DNA from: Paraburkholderia aromaticivorans
GTDB lineage: Bacteria > Pseudomonadota > Gammaproteobacteria > Burkholderiales > Burkholderiaceae
DNA: 64,000 nucleotides
Direction of reading: 5' to 3'
Assembly: GCF_002278075.1 (NCBI RefSeq)
Contig: NZ_CP022991.1
Location: forward strand, 248,001 to 312,000
Each line of letters opens with the position of its first letter. Positions within the stretch are counted from its first letter, which is position 1. This document shows, in pieces, positions 53,879 through 63,333 of this stretch. A program made the position numbers and the translations under genes. The notes beneath the pieces are model-generated. The model was not told the DNA's origin. It saw only the letters and a list, made by a program, of their open reading frames with translations, and searched no databases.

Positions 53879-54283
53879 TCAACCATCGAGGCTGTTCACT
53901 GCGGTTCTGGCCACCTGCGAATCCTGATCCGGCTTGACACCGGACACGCCGACCGCGCCCACGACGTGCCCGTCGACCGTGACGGGCACACCACCTTCCA
54001 GCGTGCCGGCGAGCGGTGCGCTCAGGAAAGCGGTCCGGCCGCCGTTGATCATGTCTTCGTACTGCTTCGATTCACGTCGGCCGAGCGCCGACGTGCGCGC
54101 CTTTTCGGTTGCGATGTACGCGCCTATCGGTGCACAGCCGTCGAGGCGAAGCAGGGCCAGCAGATGACCGCCGTCATCGACAACCGCGATGGCGACTGCC
54201 CACTGGTTTTTTTCCGCTTCCACGCGTGCGGTTTCGAGAATTCGCGTCGCTTCTACGACGGTCAATACAGGTTTGCTTTGCAT
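53879..54283 (-). CDS. glcG: GlcG/HbpS family protein (DUF336)
   Basis: 134 residues from ATG 54283 (MQSKPVLTVVEATRI, the usual family start); an ATG at 54307 adds eight residues. One domain: AVAIAVVDDGGHLLALLRLDGCAPIGAYIATEKARTSALGR, then SAPLAGTLEGGVPVTVDGHVVGAVGVSG. GlcG proteins accompany glycolate oxidation genes and some bind haem; the exact role is not settled. It is intact although the adjacent glcB is destroyed. It follows the lactonase gene by about 90 bp on the same strand and may now be expressed with it. Confidence 0.88.
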   Translation of the reverse strand: MQSKPVLTVVEATRILETARVEAEKNQWAVAIAVVDDGGHLLALLRLDGCAPIGAYIATEKARTSALGRRESKQYEDMINGGRTAFLSAPLAGTLEGGVPVTVDGHVVGAVGVSGVKPDQDSQVARTAVNSLDG

Positions 54284-54370
54284 GTCAGAGTGATCAAAGT
54301 CAGTCATTCGAAGTGAAGTGTCGCGACCGGCGCACGCCGGTGGCCGCGATCCATGCCGCGGCGAACCGGG

Positions 54371-55309
<939 letters not shown>

Positions 55310-55378
55310 CTCAGTCTCCTGTTCAAGCGTCCGGATTTCCGCCCATGCGGCGGCTCGACCGGTAGTATAAAGGTAAAT

Positions 55379-55394
55379 GAGTAAGCGCTTTCTC
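55379..55394. promoter_or_regulatory. LacI-type operator 3
   Basis: GAGTAAGCGCTTTCTC, 70 bp upstream of the lactonase start. It is the exact reverse complement of operator 2 at 43754-43769, with 24 identical bases counting flanks. Confidence 0.8.
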
Positions 55395-55476
55395 TTGAAT
55401 TCGATCCGCAAGTACCATAAGATGCTTGAAATTATTGAGGTGCGAGCAGCCGCCGCAACGTCCGTAGCGGTTCTGT

Positions 55477-55492
55477 AAGAAAGCGATTACTC
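55477..55492. promoter_or_regulatory. LacI-type operator 4
   Basis: AAGAAAGCGATTACTC, same palindrome family with one changed centre base, 98 bp from operator 3 and 52 bp upstream of the dehydratase ATG. With operator 3 it brackets the divergent promoters, an arrangement suited to repression by looping. Confidence 0.7.
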
Positions 55493-55543
55493 GTTTTCCC
55501 GTTTTTATCGCCCGGTGCACATTCTTTGGAAGGGCAATGCCTG

Positions 55544-57091
55544 ATGATTGAGATGACGAGCAAGAACGTAACCGGACCGGTGATCCGGTTGCATCCCGCT
55601 GACAACGTGGTTATTGCGCGCGTCGACGTCGCAATCGGTACGCCGGTTCCAGTGGAAGACTTTGTTTGCCGCAGCCAGGTGGCCGCGGGCTACAAGATCG
55701 CGGCGAGGCCCATCAAGAAAGGCGAGCCGGTTCGCAAGTACAACGTGGTGATCGGTTTCGCCGCGACGAATATCGCGTCAGGCACGATGGTCCACAGCCA
55801 TAACGTCGAGTTCCGCGAGTTCGACCGGGACTACGCATTCGGCGCCGACTACCGGCCCGTCGAGATGGTGCCCGAAGCCGGGCGAGCCACGTTTCAGGGC
55901 ATCGTGCGGGAGAACGGCGAGGTTGCCACACGCAACTACATCGGCGTCCTGTCGACAGTCAATTGTTCGGCCACGGTCGCACACAGGATTGCCGAATGGT
56001 TCACGCCGGAACGGCTGGCGGACTACCCGAACGTCGACGGCGTAGTCGCATTCACGCATTCGATCGGTTGCGGCATGGAAATGAGCGGTGAGCCGATGGC
56101 GCTGTTGCGCAGGACCATGGCCGGTTACGCGCGTCATCCCAATCTCGCCGCGGCGCTGATCGTCGGGCTGGGTTGCGAGCGCAACCAGCTGGCCGGGCTG
56201 ATGGATCAGGAAGGTCTGCGGGCCGATTCGCGGCTGCACACGTTCATCATGCAGGAGCGCGGCGGCACCCGCCGGACCATCGAGGCCGGCGTGGCCGCGG
56301 TTCAGGCTCTGCTAGCCGACGCGAACCGCATGAAGCGCACGACGGTTCCCGCAAGCCATCTGAAGATCGGTCTTCAATGCGGCGGCTCGGACGGTTTTTC
56401 GTCGATCACCGCGAATCCTTCGCTCGGCGCGGCGATGGACTTGCTGGTTCGTCATGGCGGCACGGCCATCCTCTCCGAAACGCCCGAAATCTACGGCGTT
56501 GAACATACGCTCACGCGGCGTGCGGTCAGCCGCGAAGTCGGCGAGAAACTGGTTGAACGGATTCGCTGGTGGAAAGACGAGTATTCGGTCGGGCGAGACG
56601 TTCAGATTAACGGCCAGGTCAGCCCCGGCAATCAGGTGGGCGGACTCGCGAACATCTTCGAAAAGTCGATTGGATCGGCGATGAAAGGGGGCACCGGGCC
56701 GCTGATGGAAGTGTATCGATACGCCGAACTGGTGAAGCAATCCGGACTCGTATTCATGGACACGCCTGGTTTCGACCCCGTCTCCGCGACGGGGCAGATT
56801 GCGGGCGGGGCCAATCTGATTGCCTTCACCACAGGGCGCGGTTCCATGTTCGGGGCGAAGCCCGTGCCGTCGCTGAAGCTCGCCACCAACACGCCGATGT
56901 ACACGCGCCTGACCGAAGACATGGATCTGAACTGCGGCGGCATCCTGGATGGCATCGAATCGGTCCAGAGCACGGGTCAGAAGATCTTCGACGCCATTCT
57001 TGCGGCCGCGTCGGGCGAGCGCACAAAAAGCGAAATGCTCGGGCTAGGGGATCACGAATTCGTGCCCTGGCAGATCGGGATCATGAGTTGA
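55544..57091 (+). CDS. UxaA family (altronate/galactarate-type) dehydratase
   Basis: 515 residues from ATG 55544, with GGAAGGG upstream (a TTG at 55526 is in frame). An N-terminal SAF domain (residues 1-90, VAAGYKIAARPIKKGEPVRKYNVVIG) is fused to the UxaA catalytic domain: ATRNYIGVLSTVNCSATVAHRIA, VVAFTHSIGCGMEM, VGLGCERNQL, KIGLQCGGSDGFSSITANPSLG, AFTTGRGSMFG. The cysteines and the QCGGSDGFSG-like motif are those of iron-dependent altronate and galactarate dehydratases. It converts a sugar acid to the 2-keto-3-deoxy form. Regulation through operators 3 and 4 is likely. Confidence 0.9.
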   Translation: MIEMTSKNVTGPVIRLHPADNVVIARVDVAIGTPVPVEDFVCRSQVAAGYKIAARPIKKGEPVRKYNVVIGFAATNIASGTMVHSHNVEFREFDRDYAFGADYRPVEMVPEAGRATFQGIVRENGEVATRNYIGVLSTVNCSATVAHRIAEWFTPERLADYPNVDGVVAFTHSIGCGMEMSGEPMALLRRTMAGYARHPNLAAALIVGLGCERNQLAGLMDQEGLRADSRLHTFIMQERGGTRRTIEAGVAAVQALLADANRMKRTTVPASHLKIGLQCGGSDGFSSITANPSLGAAMDLLVRHGGTAILSETPEIYGVEHTLTRRAVSREVGEKLVERIRWWKDEYSVGRDVQINGQVSPGNQVGGLANIFEKSIGSAMKGGTGPLMEVYRYAELVKQSGLVFMDTPGFDPVSATGQIAGGANLIAFTTGRGSMFGAKPVPSLKLATNTPMYTRLTEDMDLNCGGILDGIESVQSTGQKIFDAILAAASGERTKSEMLGLGDHEFVPWQIGIMS

Positions 57092-57191
57092 GTCTGCATT
57101 GACCCACCACATCGCAAGGGCGAACGGCCATTTACACCGATAAGTAAAACCGCGCCCTGTATGCAGCCGAACACAATAGCGGAGACAGCCC

Positions 57192-58499
57192 TTGAGCACC
57201 CAAACCCCGGCAATACGAATCCCTGACAGCGCGGCAAGCAACTCGATCTATACGCGAGTGACCTGGCGCTTCATGCCCTTGCTGTTCGTCTGCTACGTGG
57301 TGGCGTATCTGGATCGCGTCAACGTGGGCTTCGCCAAGCTCCAGATGCTCAGCGATCTGAACTTCAGCGAGGCAATGTACGGCTTCGGCGCCGGCATCTT
57401 CTTCATCGGGTATTTCTTCTTCGAGGTGCCGAGCAATCTGTTGCTGCACCGGCTCGGCGCGCGCCGCTGGATTGCCCGAATCATGCTCACGTGGGCGGTG
57501 CTCTCGGCTGCGACCGCGTGGGTCACCACGCCCACGATGTTCTACGTATTACGTTTTTTTCTGGGCGTGGCCGAAGCGGGCTTTTTCCCGGGGTTGGTGC
57601 TGTATCTCACGTACTGGTTTCCCTCGCACCGGCGCGGCAAGATGATCGCGTTCCTGATGGCGGGCAATCCGGTGGCGGGTATTGTCGGCGGCCCGATATC
57701 GGGTTTCATCATGCAGCGCCTCGCGGGCAATGCGGGGCTCGCCGGCTGGCAATGGCTATTCATTCTGGAAGCGGCACCCGCGCTGATCCTGGGCGCCGTC
57801 ATTTTCTGGTTTCTCGACGACCGGGTGAAGGACGCGAAGTGGCTGTCGGTTGAGGAGCGCGACTTCATAGCATCGGAAATCGATGCGGAAGCACGCACCA
57901 AAAGCCACGGTTCCGTGCGCGAAGTCTTCACGTCGCTCAAGGTCTGGACGTTATGCACGATTCTCTTCGGTATCGTGATGGGCTCTTATGCGGTCGGCTT
58001 CTGGCAACCGACCATTATCAAGAGTTCCGGAATCACGGACGCCTTCACCATCGGCCTGCTGACCGTCGTGCCTTATCTTGCCGCGTTGATCATGATGATT
58101 GCGGTCGGCCGCCACGCGGACCGCACGCGTGAACGCCGCTGGCACGTCGTGCTGCCGCAATGCATGGCGGCAACGGGTTTCGTGATGTGCGCATACGCCG
58201 GCAACAACACCTATATCGCGTTGCTGGGTCTGACGCTTGCCGCCTCCGGCGTGATTACGGCCTTACCCATGTTCTGGGCCTTGCCCACGTCGTTTCTCGG
58301 CGGAACCGGTGCGGCCGCGGGCATCGCCTTGATCAACTCGACAGGCAATCTCGCGGGCTTTGTCAGCCCCGCGCTTGTGGGTTGGCTGAAGACGGTCACG
58401 CATTCACTCGATTCGAGCCTGTTCCTGATTGCGGGGTCGCTGATGATCTCCGCATGTCTCATCTTGACGCAGCTTCCCGCCAGGCTTGTCAACAAATAG
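57192..58499 (+). CDS. MFS transporter, ACS family
   Basis: 435 residues from TTG 57192, preceded by GGAGA at proper spacing. ACS features: TWRFMPLLFVCYVVAYLDRVNVGFAKLQM, GIFFIGYFFFEVPSNLLLHRLGARRWIAR, LGVAEAGFFPGLVLYLTYWFPSHRRGKM. It probably imports the sugar acid used by the neighbouring dehydratases. Same direction as the UxaA-type gene, 100 bp downstream. Confidence 0.9.
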   Translation: MSTQTPAIRIPDSAASNSIYTRVTWRFMPLLFVCYVVAYLDRVNVGFAKLQMLSDLNFSEAMYGFGAGIFFIGYFFFEVPSNLLLHRLGARRWIARIMLTWAVLSAATAWVTTPTMFYVLRFFLGVAEAGFFPGLVLYLTYWFPSHRRGKMIAFLMAGNPVAGIVGGPISGFIMQRLAGNAGLAGWQWLFILEAAPALILGAVIFWFLDDRVKDAKWLSVEERDFIASEIDAEARTKSHGSVREVFTSLKVWTLCTILFGIVMGSYAVGFWQPTIIKSSGITDAFTIGLLTVVPYLAALIMMIAVGRHADRTRERRWHVVLPQCMAATGFVMCAYAGNNTYIALLGLTLAASGVITALPMFWALPTSFLGGTGAAAGIALINSTGNLAGFVSPALVGWLKTVTHSLDSSLFLIAGSLMISACLILTQLPARLVNK

Positions 58500-58572
58500 G
58501 ACCGCCAAGGCACTCGATAGAAAAGCTGGATGAGAATATTCGGCATCCTTATTTAAATGGAATGGAGACAGC

Positions 58573-59865
58573 ATGAAAACCGGGAAGTATCGCTACGTCG
58601 TCGCTTTGCTGCTGTTTATCGCGGGCGCGATCAATTACATGGACCGTGCGGCGCTGGGTGTGGTCGCGCCTGTCCTCAACAAGGAGTTGAGTCTTTCGCC
58701 GTCGCAACTCGGCGTGGTGTTCAGCAGTTTCTTCTTCGGCTATTCGATCTTCGCCTTCGTCGGCGGGCAACTCGCCGACAAGTACGGACCGCGCCGGGTC
58801 TTCTCCTGGGCGATGGGGACGTGGTCCATTCTGTGCGGGTTGACCGCGGCCGCGACGGGATTCGGCACGCTGCTGGTCTCCCGGGCGTTGTTCGGTTTCG
58901 GCGAAGGGCCGATGAATTCGACGACCAACCGGACTATCACCAACTGGTTTCCCCGGCATGAAACCGCGACCATGGTCGGCTTTACCTTTTCGGGCCAGAC
59001 GGTAGGCAGTGCGATTGCGGGGCCGGTGGTCGGGCTGATTGCCATAGCTTACGGCTGGCGCACGTCATTCGTGATTGTCGCGGCGCTCGGACTGGTGTGG
59101 ATCGTCGCCTGGCGCATGTTCGTGACCGACAAGCCGTCTCAAAGCGCGCGGGTCGGCGAGGCCGAACGTCAGATGGTCGAAGCGAGCCGAAGCGCCGCGC
59201 ATCCGGCAGAGGGCGGCGATGAGAGCACGCCGCTGCGCGGCTACCTGTTTCGTCCGAGCACGCTTGCGCTTGGCGTCGGACTTTTCGCGGTGAACTACAC
59301 GCTGTTCGTGTTTATCTCGTGGATGCCGAGTTATTTCACCAACGCGCTGCATCTGGACATGAAGCACATGAGCATTCTGAGCGCGGTGCCATGGGCATGC
59401 GGCGGAATCGGATACTTCGGCGGCGGCCTTCTCGCCGACGCGTACTTCAAGCGCATGACCAACAAGCTGCTGGCGCGCAAGATCTCGGCGATCGTGCCGC
59501 TCGCGCTGTCGGGTCTCGCCCTCCTGGGCGTCAGCATGGTCGATTCCGTGACGCCCGCAGTACTGCTCGTCGCGTTCGCCGTGTTGTTCCTGACGGCCTC
59601 GTCGCAAGCGTGCTGGGCCACCATGCACGAGTTGGTGCCGGGCCGGCATCTCGGCGGCGTAAGCGGCTTTGTCCACCTGATGAGCAACATTTCGGGCATC
59701 GTCGGTCCGACCATGATGGGCTTTGCGGTCCAGTACTTCGGCGGTTACAGCAGCGGCTTCCTGCTCGGCGCGGCAGTGGATCTGGTCGGCGTGCTGGCCA
59801 TGTTGCTGGTCATCGGCCGGCGTGCGGCAGGCGAAACAGCCGGGACGCCAACCACCGCCGCATAA
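58573..59865 (+). CDS. MFS transporter, ACS family (GudP/galactonate-like)
   Basis: 430 residues, GGAGA before the ATG. Helix 1 LFIAGAINYMDRAALGVVAPVLNKEL, loop GGQLADKYGPRRVFSWA and FGFGEGPMNSTTNRTITNWFPRHETA are those of glucarate/galactonate symporters. It is the second carrier in tandem, of a different subgroup from the first, so two related acids or the lactone-derived and free forms may be imported. Confidence 0.9.
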   Translation: MKTGKYRYVVALLLFIAGAINYMDRAALGVVAPVLNKELSLSPSQLGVVFSSFFFGYSIFAFVGGQLADKYGPRRVFSWAMGTWSILCGLTAAATGFGTLLVSRALFGFGEGPMNSTTNRTITNWFPRHETATMVGFTFSGQTVGSAIAGPVVGLIAIAYGWRTSFVIVAALGLVWIVAWRMFVTDKPSQSARVGEAERQMVEASRSAAHPAEGGDESTPLRGYLFRPSTLALGVGLFAVNYTLFVFISWMPSYFTNALHLDMKHMSILSAVPWACGGIGYFGGGLLADAYFKRMTNKLLARKISAIVPLALSGLALLGVSMVDSVTPAVLLVAFAVLFLTASSQACWATMHELVPGRHLGGVSGFVHLMSNISGIVGPTMMGFAVQYFGGYSSGFLLGAAVDLVGVLAMLLVIGRRAAGETAGTPTTAA

Positions 59866-59988
59866 ACGATCCGTTCTTCCACGCAGGCCGTCACGACGCC
59901 GTGCAAACGGCCACACGCGTGCGACTCCATGCGGGGCCGCACGATCGGTCGCGCGAGCGTGGCTATCTTTTCGAACCGGCATACCGCT

Positions 59989-61155
59989 ATGAAACACGTC
60001 ATCGGCGAATCTGAGCAAACTGGTTATCAGACACGTGCGCGGATCGTCTCAGTCGAGGCGCGCACCATCCGCGTGCCGCTTGAGCGCCACGTTGCATTCT
60101 CGACCCGCCTCGTCGCCGCTCGCGACTACACGGTCGTGCGCGTGACGACCGCGGACGGCCACTACGGCATCGGCTTTTGCTATAGCGGCAACCGCGCCGG
60201 CATGCTGGTCACGTATGCGGTGCGCGAATTGTTTGCGCCGCTGTTGCGCGGACGTTCCGCACTCGATGTCGAGGGCTCATGGAGCGACATGTACAACGAG
60301 TCGCTGCTGCAGGGGAGGGCCGGTTCGGTGATGCGCGCGCTGTCCATCCTCGACATCGCCCTGTGGGACCGAAATGCACGCGCCGCGGACCTGCCGTTGA
60401 GCCGCTATCTCGGCGGTACGTGCAGCACCACGGTGCCGGCCTACGCCAGCGGCGGTTACTACCTCGAAGGCAAGACGCCCGAGCATCTCGGCGAGGAGAT
60501 GGCGGGCTACGTCGCAATGGGGTTTCGCGCCGTGAAGATGAAGGTGGGCCGGCTTGATCCGCGCAGCGAGGAAGCGCGGATCAGGGCGGCGCGAGAAGCG
60601 ATCGGCAATGACGTGCTGCTGATGCTCGACGCCAACAACGCCTGGTCCGACGTTCCCACCGCGCTCGAATACATGCGCCGGTACGAGCCCTTCAACCCGT
60701 ACTGGATCGAAGAGCCGTTCAGCCCGGACGACATCGAGAGTCACGCGCAACTGAGCCGGCGCACGCCGGTGACCGTTGCGACCGGTGAAATAGAAGCAGG
60801 GCGCTGGCGGCATCAGGCACTGCTCGAGAAGCGCGCGGCCACGATCCTGCAGTCGGACGCGGCCGTATGCGGCGGCATCACCGAATGGCGACGGATTGCG
60901 GCGTTCGCCGCGGCGGTGGGCGTGACGATGTGCCCGCACTGGTTCCACGATTTGCACGTGCATCTGGTGGCGTCGACCACCAACGCGCGCTACGTCGAAT
61001 TCTTTCCTGACGATCAGGTGCTGAACTTCCGTCGGCTGGTGGATACGCAACTGTCTTTCGCGGACGGCCAGCTGATTGTGCCGACGCGTCCCGGCCTGGG
61101 ATTCGACTTCGATGACGCCGCGCTGAACGAATACGCGCTGGACGATTGGGCGTGA
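59989..61155 (+). CDS. mandelate racemase/muconate lactonizing enzyme family dehydratase
   Basis: About 388 residues from ATG 59989 (an upstream in-frame ATG at 59929 is possible; neither has a clear ribosome-binding site). Enolase superfamily, MR subgroup: RAVKMKVGRLDP with the KxK pair, metal ligands in LMLDANNAW (Asp), YWIEEPF (Glu) and TGEIEAG (Glu), and CPHWFHDLHVHL at the position of the general-acid His. Members dehydrate or epimerise sugar acids. Coupled with the UxaA-type gene this gives two dehydratases of different folds in one cluster. Confidence 0.9.
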   Translation: MKHVIGESEQTGYQTRARIVSVEARTIRVPLERHVAFSTRLVAARDYTVVRVTTADGHYGIGFCYSGNRAGMLVTYAVRELFAPLLRGRSALDVEGSWSDMYNESLLQGRAGSVMRALSILDIALWDRNARAADLPLSRYLGGTCSTTVPAYASGGYYLEGKTPEHLGEEMAGYVAMGFRAVKMKVGRLDPRSEEARIRAAREAIGNDVLLMLDANNAWSDVPTALEYMRRYEPFNPYWIEEPFSPDDIESHAQLSRRTPVTVATGEIEAGRWRHQALLEKRAATILQSDAAVCGGITEWRRIAAFAAAVGVTMCPHWFHDLHVHLVASTTNARYVEFFPDDQVLNFRRLVDTQLSFADGQLIVPTRPGLGFDFDDAALNEYALDDWA

Positions 61156-61219
61156 AGCCGAAGCGATGAATCGCCGGCCCGCCGGCAGCGTATGCAACCG
61201 GCGGTGTTCGCGCATGGCG

Positions 61220-62149
61220 TCAGGCGCTGACTTCGACTCCCGGCATCGAGAAGCCGTTTTCGCGAAGCGCGGCGGCGAGCGCATCGCGTTGCACCGGCGT
61301 CAGATCGACGAGAGGAGGGCGTACGACGCCCCAATCGGGATCGTTCGAGTACACGCCGATCGCTGCCTTGAGCGCGGGGATCATCGGGAACCTGGCGAAC
61401 ACCCCGCGCGTGGCGTCCAGTGCTGCCTGACGCGCATCGGCGTCGGCCGATTGCCAGTGACGATACAACTGCACGATCGCCGCCGGATTGACGTTGCCCG
61501 TTGCCGTGATGCAGCCGACTCCGCCCGCCCGCATGGTGGCCAGCAGGAAGTTTTCGCTGCCGGCGAACACATCGAAGCCATGTGGCTGGAAGCGTTCGAG
61601 CATGGCCTGCGTGTTGCTCCAGTCGCCCGAACTGTCTTTCACGCCGGCGATCACGTTGGGAAAGGCAGCGAGCAGCCGCTCGATGAGTGCGAGGCTAAGC
61701 GGCACCTGGGACACGGGCGGGATGTGATACAGATAAATGCGCAATGCGTCCGACCCCACCCGTTCGATGATCTGTGCGTAGCTGCGGAACAGGCCTTCGT
61801 CGGTGACGCCCTTGTAGAAGAACGGCGGCAACATCAGGACATTGTTCACTCCCAGCGAGAGGGCGTGGCGCGTCAGTTCGACTGTGTCGGTGAGCGCCGA
61901 GCAGCCGGTGCCCGGCATCAGACGATCGAGCGGAATGCCTGCGCCAACCAACGCTTCCAGCAGCTTCATTTTCTCGCCGACCGCGAGCGAATTCGCTTCC
62001 GAATTGGTGCCAAAAACAGCGAGCCCGACGTCCTGTTCGATAAGCCATCGGCAATGACGGATATAGCGGTCGTAATCGGGAAGAAGGTCTTTCGTGAACG
62101 GCGTGACCACGGGCGAATAGACGCCGCGGGGCCGGTTGACTGAGGTCAT
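61220..62149 (-). CDS. dihydrodipicolinate synthase family enzyme (sugar-acid aldolase or dehydratase)
   Basis: 309 residues from ATG 62149, with AGAGGAA upstream; the in-frame ATG at 62194 is rejected because it overlaps the upstream gene. DHDPS/NAL fold: GVYSPVVTPFTKD, GLAVFGTNSEANSLAVGEK, the Tyr of RIYLYHIPPVSQ and the Schiff-base Lys in NVIAGVKDSSGDW. Relatives are 2-keto-3-deoxygluconate aldolase and 5-dehydro-4-deoxyglucarate dehydratase. It would process the 2-keto-3-deoxy acid made by the dehydratases. Operon with the 2-hydroxyacid dehydrogenase just upstream. Confidence 0.9.
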   Translation of the reverse strand: MTSVNRPRGVYSPVVTPFTKDLLPDYDRYIRHCRWLIEQDVGLAVFGTNSEANSLAVGEKMKLLEALVGAGIPLDRLMPGTGCSALTDTVELTRHALSLGVNNVLMLPPFFYKGVTDEGLFRSYAQIIERVGSDALRIYLYHIPPVSQVPLSLALIERLLAAFPNVIAGVKDSSGDWSNTQAMLERFQPHGFDVFAGSENFLLATMRAGGVGCITATGNVNPAAIVQLYRHWQSADADARQAALDATRGVFARFPMIPALKAAIGVYSNDPDWGVVRPPLVDLTPVQRDALAAALRENGFSMPGVEVSA

Positions 62150-62190
62150 CGCATGTTCCTCTTGATTGCGGTGGGGGTGTTTCGCTCCAT

Positions 62191-63189
62191 TCAACTGGCG
62201 ATCTGTTGCGCCCGCGAGCGGGCGTGAAGCGCTTCGGGATTGACACAGGTCGAGGAGAGCTGGCCCTCGAGTGCATCGATGAGATTGCGCACCGCGCGCA
62301 TAGCCATGTTCTCGCGCGTCTGTCGAGTCGCGGAACCGATATGCGGCACCGCTACCACGTTCGATAAGCGGAGCAGCGGCGAGTCCGGCGACACCGGTTC
62401 GCGTTCGAACACATCGAGACCGGCGCCGAGAATGCGCCCTTCACGCAGATGCGCGACGAGGGCGGCTTCGTCGACGACCTGTCCGCGCGCGCAATTGATA
62501 AGGATGGCAGACGGCTTCATGGCCCCCAACTCGGCGCTGCCGATCAGGTGCTCGGTGGCGGGCGACAGCGGCACGAGCACGCATACGAAGTCCGCCGTCG
62601 CGAGCAGTTCGGGAAGCGGCCGCCATTGCGCGCCGTAGCGCTCCTCCGCGTCGGGGTTGCGGGAGCGGTTCGAATAGATCACGTCCATGCCGAAGCCGAG
62701 GGCGGCGCGCTTCGCGACCGCGCTGCCAATACGCCCAAGCCCGACGATGCCCAGTGTTTTGTGATGCACGTCGACACCGAATTGCGCCTCGCCGATCGTG
62801 CGCGTCCACTGTCCGCGGCGCGTCCAGTCGGCGAGTTCGGCAATGCGCCGGGCGGTCGCGAGAATCAGGCTGAACACGAGGTCAGCGGTGGTTTCGGTGA
62901 CTTCCTCCGGCGTATTCGTCAAGACGATGCCGCGGCGCGAGAGGTCGGCGACGTCGAACGCATCGAAGCCGGCGGAAATGGTGGACGCGACCTGAAGCAG
63001 GGGCGCTGCATCGAGGATCTCCGGGGTTATCTTGAGGTTGTTGCCGACCATTCCATGAGCCTTGCCCAGGGCGCGCGTGAGCGGCGCGAGGTCGCCGGCG
63101 GAAACGTCGACCAGTTCGACGGAGCAGTGCTCACGAAGTAGCCCCAGCACGGCAGGAGGCAACGGACGATAGGCCACGACATGCTTCAT
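62191..63189 (-). CDS. D-isomer-specific 2-hydroxyacid dehydrogenase (GhrB/SerA type)
   Basis: 332 residues from ATG 63189 with GAGGT upstream. Rossmann motif TLGIVGLGRIGSAVAKRA; active-site Arg in INCARGQVVDEAAL, Glu in GLDVFEREPV and His in PHIGSATRQTRENM. It probably reduces a 2-keto acid such as hydroxypyruvate, glyoxylate or 2-ketogluconate. First gene of the minus-strand pair with the DHDPS-family gene, and divergent from the IlvD-type gene. Confidence 0.9.
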   Translation of the reverse strand: MKHVVAYRPLPPAVLGLLREHCSVELVDVSAGDLAPLTRALGKAHGMVGNNLKITPEILDAAPLLQVASTISAGFDAFDVADLSRRGIVLTNTPEEVTETTADLVFSLILATARRIAELADWTRRGQWTRTIGEAQFGVDVHHKTLGIVGLGRIGSAVAKRAALGFGMDVIYSNRSRNPDAEERYGAQWRPLPELLATADFVCVLVPLSPATEHLIGSAELGAMKPSAILINCARGQVVDEAALVAHLREGRILGAGLDVFEREPVSPDSPLLRLSNVVAVPHIGSATRQTRENMAMRAVRNLIDALEGQLSSTCVNPEALHARSRAQQIAS

Positions 63190-63247
63190 GAAGACCTCGG
63201 CGGAATGCTGTTTGAAAGTGTTGGGACGCGGCATCGGCCGCGACGAA

Positions 63248-63263
63248 AAAGAATCGCTTGCGT
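63248..63263. promoter_or_regulatory. possible LacI-type operator 5
   Basis: AAAGAATCGCTTGCGT matches the reverse complement of operator 4 at 11 of 16 positions, including the AATCGCTT core. It lies between the divergent dehydrogenase and IlvD-type genes, 59 bp and 71 bp from their starts. Weaker than the other four. Confidence 0.35.
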
Positions 63264-63333
63264 ACGGACTATAAGTATCGGTAACATTCCCGTCAAGATT
63301 ATTGATAATTTAATCGGAAATTCAGGAGCGTTA

